Source: Vulcanimicrobiota bacterium
GTDB lineage: Bacteria > Vulcanimicrobiota > Vulcanimicrobiia > Vulcanimicrobiales > Vulcanimicrobiaceae
Direction: 5' to 3'
DNA: 64,000 nt
NCBI GenBank assembly: GCA_003168375.1
Contig: PMSI01000003.1
Coordinates: 558,001 to 622,000, forward strand
Made by a program: the position numbers and the translations under genes. Shown here in pieces: positions 59,735-64,000 of the stretch; position 1 is the first letter of the stretch, and each line of letters opens with the position of its first letter. The notes under the pieces were generated by a model, which saw only the letters and a program-made list of their open reading frames with translations, was not told the DNA's origin and made no database searches.

Positions 59735-60598
59735 ATGAAGTCCAACGGCCGCGTCGCGATCCGCAAGATGTACAAGCTCTACATCAACGGGGCGTTCGCG
59801 CGCAGCGAGTCGGGCCGCAGCGATCAGATCGACGGCGAGAATGTCGCCCATGCTTCGCGCAAGGACGTCCGGGACGCCGTCGTGGCCGCGCGGGCGGCGC
59901 ACGCAAAGTGGGCAGCGCAGACCCCCGCCCTGCGCGGTCTGGTCCTCTACCGGCTAGCCGAGATGATGGAGGCCCGCAAGGCGGAGCTCGCCGAGCAGCT
60001 CGTCATCGGCGGCACCGTCAAGGAGGCCGAGGCGAAGCGCGAGGTCGCCGCGGCGATCGACCGGGCGGTCTGGTACGCAGGTTGGTGCGACAAGTACCTC
60101 GCCCTCGCGTCGACGCGCAATCCGGTCGCCGGTCCGCACTTCAACTTCTCGACCCCCGAACCGACCGGCGTGGTCGCGCTGCTCGCGCCCGACGAACCGG
60201 CGCTGCTGGGGCTCGTCACCGCCGTCCTGCCGGTGCTGGTCAGCGGCAACGCGGTCGTCGTCGTCGCCGGCGAGCGCGACCCCCGCAGCGCGGTCGTCTT
60301 CGCCGAGTGCCTCGCGACCAGCGATCTCCCCGGCGGCGCCGCGAACCTTCTCACCGGAACGCGCGCCGAACTCGGCCCGGTGCTGGCGGGACATATGGAC
60401 GTCAACGCGCTCGGCGCGTTCGGACTCGACCGCGAGGCCGAGAAGCGGCTCGGCGAGCTCGGCGCCGAGAACGTGAAGCGCACGCGCTTCGAGGACGCGC
60501 CCGCACGCGAGGCATGGTTCGCCGGCGCGTACGACGACTTGGAGCGCGTGCTCGCCTACACCGAGCTCAAAACCATCTGGCATCCCGCCGGCATCTGA
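59735..60598 (+). CDS. Half-length aldehyde dehydrogenase-like protein
   Basis: 287 residues from the ATG at 59735. It matches the N-terminal NAD-binding half of ALDH (YKLYINGAFARSESGR, ALRGLVLYRLAEMMEARKAEL, TGVVALLAPDEPALLGLV) but lacks the Glu and Cys active-site motifs and the C-terminal half. It closes with LAYTELKTIWHPAGI, a clean ending rather than a torn one. Some deoC-linked ALDH pairs have one such catalytically reduced partner; here it lies 20 kb from deoC and its full-length ALDH. A structural subunit is possible, or a stable degenerate copy. Confidence 0.75.
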   Translation: MKSNGRVAIRKMYKLYINGAFARSESGRSDQIDGENVAHASRKDVRDAVVAARAAHAKWAAQTPALRGLVLYRLAEMMEARKAELAEQLVIGGTVKEAEAKREVAAAIDRAVWYAGWCDKYLALASTRNPVAGPHFNFSTPEPTGVVALLAPDEPALLGLVTAVLPVLVSGNAVVVVAGERDPRSAVVFAECLATSDLPGGAANLLTGTRAELGPVLAGHMDVNALGAFGLDREAEKRLGELGAENVKRTRFEDAPAREAWFAGAYDDLERVLAYTELKTIWHPAGI

Positions 60599-60624
60599 CG
60601 AACCCTCGTCCCGTACTTCTTATA

Positions 60625-60717
60625 TTAGCCCGCATTCACCGGATGAATTTTGCGAAAAAGACATCTTAGCCCGGATCCCCCGGATGATTTAGGCTAAAAT
60701 AGATCTTAACCCGAATG
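60625..60717. repeat. Tandem imperfect repeat, period 40-41 bases
   Basis: Three unit starts, TTAGCCCG (60625), TTAGCCCG (60666) and TTAACCCG (60706). Units 1 and 2 also share CCGGATGA and a following AAAA tract. The third is partial and overlaps the end of the 60689-60970 gene. Confidence 0.7.
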
Positions 60718-60970
60718 CGTCAACCTGAAAGAATCGGAACTTCGCTGCTGTCACCGTCATAACGCCTCGGTTTATGAACCCGACACAGGACATAATTTCG
60801 GCCTTATCATCGGTTCGATATGCCGACGTCTCGATGATATCGACTGGTGACTGGGGTTGAATGATGTATTTCGTTGGAAGTTCGTTCCATCCAGCACTTG
60901 CCGCGGAGCGAACTGAGAAGCACAAGGATAGAACGATCGTCGCTGCTATGGTCAAACGAAGTAGCTGCAT
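60689..60970 (-). CDS. Small secreted protein of unknown function
   Basis: 93 residues. Signal peptide about 1-26 (LTIAATIVLSLCFSVRSAAS, then AGW). The mature part reads PVDIIETSAYRTD, SCVGFINRGVMTVTAAKFRF and FFQVDAFG, beta-rich, ending abruptly (LRSILA) within the tandem repeat, so the C-terminus may be truncated. GC is lower than in the main chromosome, suggesting recent acquisition. Confidence 0.5.
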   Translation of the reverse strand: MQLLRLTIAATIVLSLCFSVRSAASAGWNELPTKYIIQPQSPVDIIETSAYRTDDKAEIMSCVGFINRGVMTVTAAKFRFFQVDAFGLRSILA

Positions 60971-61296
60971 CCTGATTCACCCCAGTGTGGCTTGCGATGG
61001 CCTCTGGCGGAGAGGGTTTTTCACGTCGAATGGTTTGCCCCTTGGCAGTCGAGTGCTGCGCCTCTAGCGCGCTCATAAAGGGCATTTCCTTGCCCGTGGT
61101 GAGGCGGAAAGGGGTGGAGGGCTATTCTGATACCTCCGACCAATCCGGCACCGTCGATTTTCACCGCATCGAGGTTCCCTAAAGGCGCATCGCGCGATGC
61201 GCGGTGGAGGCAGGGTGCATCACGCCAGGTGCCGAGTCCGTCACCTGGGCTGCCGCAGCGCTATGCGATCGGCGCACGGCGGTTTACGGCTGTACG
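60971..61296. other. Gene-free stretch
   Basis: 326 bases with no convincing coding frame on either strand. The only structure seen is a perfect 18-base palindrome, GCGCATCGCGCGATGCGC, at 61185-61202, with no T tract. Confidence 0.5.
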
Positions 61297-61686
61297 TTAC
61301 GAACCTACGTCGCCCCATCCCGTGCAGAGCTGGTGCGCGACCGACGCCGGTACGCCATGTTGAACGAGTGCGGTGCAACCCGCGGGGCCGAAGCCGCCGC
61401 TTTTTGCGAAGATCATCGTCCATCGCTCGCCTGATATCCGTTTGAACGCGCTATTAGTCTGCGTATTAATGCCGCCGTTATTGAAGGAACTACCCCACCA
61501 AACAAGGAGCAACGCGTAGTTGCCAACCACGTGCACTCCCTCTATGTGGGCGCTCGGGGATAACCGGTGCTCCGCTGCCTGCACCGCAGCGATGTCCGTC
61601 TTCGACCCCGCAAAGTATACTCCGGCAAAAACTACACCGGTCGTCATCGCGGTCAACGCGGCCAATCCAACTAAGAACTTCCTCAT
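61297..61686 (-). CDS. Small secreted protein of unknown function
   Basis: 129 residues, ATG start. Signal peptide about 1-26. The mature chain has VVGNYALLLVWW, FKRISGERWTMIFAKSGGFG and a pattern of short phrases ending GVPASVAHQLC, with two Cys. It resembles small exported proteins found in several copies in high-GC bacteria; no named family. It lies just outside the right end of the IS1380-type element. Confidence 0.55.
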   Translation of the reverse strand: MRKFLVGLAALTAMTTGVVFAGVYFAGSKTDIAAVQAAEHRLSPSAHIEGVHVVGNYALLLVWWGSSFNNGGINTQTNSAFKRISGERWTMIFAKSGGFGPAGCTALVQHGVPASVAHQLCTGWGDVGS

Positions 61687-61739
61687 GAGAACCTCTCTCC
61701 GACTTCATTTATAAGCCGAGCTCGCTTCTTAACCGGCAT

Positions 61740-63360
61740 TCCCCATATGGACGAGCTTTTCTACCCCAAAACGTCGGTTGCCCTGTTTGCGGGGCACGGC
61801 CCGGCGATGTGATTCGGGGTTTGGACCCCATTGGCGACGTGAGAGACGGGCTTAGGCGACACCGAGCACTGAAAAACCCGATTGGATGCTCATAAGGACA
61901 CAACTCTCCCGTCGTTTTCCCGGCGCGCACCGTGGCCGGGGTGCTCATGTTGCCGTTGCCATCGGGGGCGATCGCAAAGCGGCAATGCGCTGCATGATCG
62001 CCGCGACCAACTGCCGTGGGATCGACACCTCGGCCATCTGAAAAGCGACGTAGCGACCGTGACTGACAACCCTCGCGCCGATCTTGATCAGCTTCTCGCG
62101 AAGTCTCGTCAGCGACCAATCTGTAATCGCTTCGGGAGTCGCGAGCGCGCGCAGAAAGTTCCCGAGATTGTAGGCGAGCGCGTGAAGCTGCAAGCGCACC
62201 GCGTTGGCGTTGAAGGAGCGACACGAGAGTCGTGTCCACTTGATCGCACCTTTGCCTTCCTTGATCCATTGCTCAGCCGTCCCGCGCTTGTTGTAAAACC
62301 CGACGATATTCTTCGACGAGTAGCCCAAGTTGGCGATGATGAATCCAACGCGCGGGAATAGCTCTCCGAGATGCCACTCCACTTTGGCGACAACCCGACG
62401 CGGATGGGACCAACTCGCCGCTTTGTAGCGAAAGCTCTTATGGAAACGTTGTACGTGATGGGGCGGTCGCCCAACGGGTCGCTTGAGAAGATGCCCGATT
62501 CGCGCTTGAAGAATCTGATTTGCAGGAAGGCGGATCGCATATTCGATGCCCTGTGATTCGAGGTACTCGTACATGTTAGGCTGAGCGAAGGCGGCATCGC
62601 CACGGAAGGCGATGCGCTCGACTGCGCCCTGATAGCGTGCAACGATCGGCTTGAGAAGGTCTTCCCACCCATCGGCACTGTGAACGTTGCCCGGCCTGAG
62701 CGCGCATCGTTCCAGGTCCCCAAATTGGTTGAACACGAAGAGCGGGTGGTAGCAGGTGCAACCGAAATGTCCGTTCCACACGCTCTTCTCTTGATCGCCA
62801 TGCGTTGGGCTGACGCTCGAATCCATATCAAGCACGACGCGCTTGCATGAACGGCGCTTCGCAACCTGGTCGATCCAATGACCGGAGAGATCGGTGAGCG
62901 TTGCGAGGTTTTCAGGCTTTGCCAGCCAGTTTGTTTCGAACCGCCCCATCTGACTTGGCGACGCGCCCGAGCCTTTCGCTGCTTTGCCGCCGATGATCCA
63001 GCGCATGGCGGGGTCATGCCGCAGGCGCAAAGCATCGTTCACGTCTTCGTATCCCGCAAGTCTGCCGAAAACGGATTGACGGAACATGCCGACGAGCGCA
63101 TGACGACCGTTCTTCCCCGTGCGCGCATCGGCGAGAAGGTCACCGGCCCTTGGAGTCAATCCAAGTGCATCATCGAGTTCGCGATACGCGAGCAGACCGG
63201 CATCCGACGTAACGACCGATCCACGAAACTGAAGCATCACACGACGGTCGAAGTCGGGCCTGAGAATACCATCCTGAGCTTCACCCGCCGGGTTCGTCAC
63301 TTTGGCGTCACATCATCAGCGCAAATCACTTGCCAATTATAGCAAGATCCTGCGCGGCCG
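61740..63360 (-). mobile_element. IS1380-type insertion sequence, full length
   Basis: It comprises the transposase gene (61945-63300), a left end with TTGCTATAATTGGCAAGTGA near 63340-63360, and about 200 bases of non-coding right end reaching CATATGGGG near 61741-61750. Both ends recur in the shorter element at 63390-64000, which defines them. Exact termini and target duplications could not be fixed by eye. GC is clearly lower than the chromosome. Confidence 0.75.
61945..63300 (-). CDS. IS1380 family transposase
   Basis: 451 residues, GTG start. DDE-type nuclease fold: first Asp in VVLDMDSSVSPTHGDQ (D158/D160), second in AFRGDAAFA (D234-235) and Glu in EQWIKEGKG (E343/E347), with the IS1380 features YHPLFVFNQFGDLE and NKRGTAEQWIKEGK. 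No frameshift or stop, so the protein is probably active. The internally deleted copy next to it keeps the same first 45 and last 78 residues. Confidence 0.92.
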   Translation of the reverse strand: MTNPAGEAQDGILRPDFDRRVMLQFRGSVVTSDAGLLAYRELDDALGLTPRAGDLLADARTGKNGRHALVGMFRQSVFGRLAGYEDVNDALRLRHDPAMRWIIGGKAAKGSGASPSQMGRFETNWLAKPENLATLTDLSGHWIDQVAKRRSCKRVVLDMDSSVSPTHGDQEKSVWNGHFGCTCYHPLFVFNQFGDLERCALRPGNVHSADGWEDLLKPIVARYQGAVERIAFRGDAAFAQPNMYEYLESQGIEYAIRLPANQILQARIGHLLKRPVGRPPHHVQRFHKSFRYKAASWSHPRRVVAKVEWHLGELFPRVGFIIANLGYSSKNIVGFYNKRGTAEQWIKEGKGAIKWTRLSCRSFNANAVRLQLHALAYNLGNFLRALATPEAITDWSLTRLREKLIKIGARVVSHGRYVAFQMAEVSIPRQLVAAIMQRIAALRSPPMATAT

Positions 63361-63404
63361 CATTGTTTTCGATGTAGGCGACGAACGTATTTGCTATAAT
63401 TGAC
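63341..63404. promoter_or_regulatory. Head-to-head transposase promoters
   Basis: Two inverted copies of TTGCTATAATTG each carry a TATAAT -10, pointing outward from a 45-base spacer: one to the full transposase, one to the deleted copy. -35 elements are not obvious and would lie in the shared spacer. Confidence 0.6.
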
Positions 63405-64000
63405 AAGTGAATCACGCCGATGAGATGAGCCCAGATTGACGAACCCGACGGGTGAAGCGCAAAATGGCATTCTCCGGCCGGATTTCGACCGGCGCATAAT
63501 GGTTCAGTTTCGCGGATCGGTTGTCACCTCGGATGCAGGTCTGCTCGCATATCGCGAACTCGATGATGCGGCATTGGCTTACAATCTCGAGAACTTCCTT
63601 CGCACGCTGGCGACTCCAGAACCAATTGCCGAGTGGTCGCTGACAAGTCTTCGCGAGAAGCTGATCAAAATCGGTGCCAAGGTCGTCAGGCATGGTCGGT
63701 ACGTCACGTTCCAGATGGCGGAGGTCGCGATCCCACGGGAGTTGTTCGCTGCGATCATGCAGAGAATCGCTGCTTTGCGATCGCCGCCGATGGCAACGGC
63801 AACATGAACACCCCGGTCAATTGCGTGCGCCGGAAAACGATGGGAGAGGTGCGTACTTATGAGGATCCAGCAGGGCTGTTTAGTGGCCAGAGGCCAAAAA
63901 GCTGGCCCATTTCGTTCCGAGCGAACCAAGCCAGCCGCCGGGGCGTTCGGAAACTGCCGGAATCCGCCCGCCACGACTCGAATAGCAGGGTCATATGGGG
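63390..64000 (+). mobile_element. Internally deleted IS1380-type derivative
   Basis: Opposite orientation to the neighbour. It has the same left end and promoter, a coding part with 328 codons removed in frame, and the same tail reaching CATATGGGG at the window edge. A non-autonomous, MITE-like derivative that the intact transposase could move. Confidence 0.75.
63436..63807 (+). pseudogene. IS1380 transposase, internally deleted in frame
   Basis: 123 residues, TTG start. The first 45 residues (TNPTGEAQNGILRPDFDRR and so on) and the last 78 (ALAYNLENFLRTLATPEPIA to the end) match the intact transposase, but residues 46-373, including every catalytic residue, are gone with the frame kept. Cannot catalyse transposition; it might still bind the ends or the transposase and act as an inhibitor. 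Confidence 0.85.

Noticed and set aside
61185-61202. 18-base palindrome GCGCATCGCGCGATGCGC as operator
   Set aside because: Alternating GC palindromes arise easily at this base composition, no gene start is near and no T tract follows.

Overview
The window is 64 kb of very GC-rich bacterial chromosome with dense, short-spaced genes, frequent GTG and TTG starts and many Sec-exported proteins. Gene content (HPPD, NADP isocitrate dehydrogenase of the eukaryote-like type, an EgtB-like enzyme, PPi-type phosphofructokinase, EttA, LepA, a small bacterial SRP RNA) fits a free-living aerobic or microaerobic soil-type heterotroph. A deep-branching high-GC phylum such as Eremiobacterota/WPS-2 is my best guess. 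That is an inference from overall style, not from a marker gene, and is held at low confidence. Layout: 1-2266 holds two translationally coupled S9 peptidases; 2335-3351 is a five-tRNA cluster (Pro, Arg, His, Lys, Lys) with an HNH-type gene wedged between tRNA-Arg and tRNA-His. 3395-7692 is a housekeeping block on the minus strand (RdgB, LepA, YggT, an M23 peptidase, a DUF4446 protein, SRP RNA). 7735-24205 is dominated by exported proteins: an M3 oligopeptidase, an HTH-TPR protein, a three-gene lipoprotein/subtilase operon, two small secreted proteins next to a TetR-like regulator with a perfect 18-bp palindrome, and an orphan secretin. 24210-29892 carries small membrane proteins, HPPD, a GGDEF protein, EttA and a secreted protein. 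30117-33395 is an accessory islet: an alpha/beta-hydrolase-like protein lacking the nucleophile Ser, overlapping a four-helix membrane protein of PycTM/SLATT-like design, a divergent small helical protein, and the decayed remains of an AbiEii-type nucleotidyltransferase. 33421-37464 is a CoA-transferase plus NitT/TauT-type ABC importer operon. 37495-41608 links DeoC, an RsbW-like kinase, an aldehyde dehydrogenase and an EgtB-like protein. 42080-50252 is a GntR-controlled acyl-CoA cluster: GntR, a ThDP-dependent oxalyl-CoA decarboxylase/2-hydroxyacyl-CoA lyase, a formyl-CoA-transferase-like class III CoA-transferase, a fused ADP-forming acyl-CoA synthetase, an oxalate/formate-type MFS transporter and a solute-binding protein. 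Two near-identical palindromic sites sit in front of GntR and in front of the transporter. 50330-60598 is mixed metabolism: HD protein, XRE regulator, PPi-PFK, IDH, a mono-haem cytochrome pair, BtuF-like protein, an internally deleted inorganic pyrophosphatase, YggU, a histidine phosphatase, a ferritin-like protein and a half-length ALDH. 60600-64000 drops in GC and holds small secreted proteins, a tandem repeat, a full IS1380-type element and, head to head with it, an internally deleted derivative. How parts work together: the 42-50 kb cluster can import a small dicarboxylate or hydroxy acid, activate it to a CoA thioester, cleave it to formyl-CoA plus product and recycle the CoA. DeoC and the ALDH form a deoxyribose-5-phosphate to acetaldehyde to acetate route. 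The PPi-type PFK together with a pyrophosphatase lacking its catalytic middle suggests that PPi may be spared as an energy donor. The likeliest undescribed system is the 30-33 kb hydrolase-like/membrane-protein pair; the best-supported regulatory discovery is the GntR operator pair.
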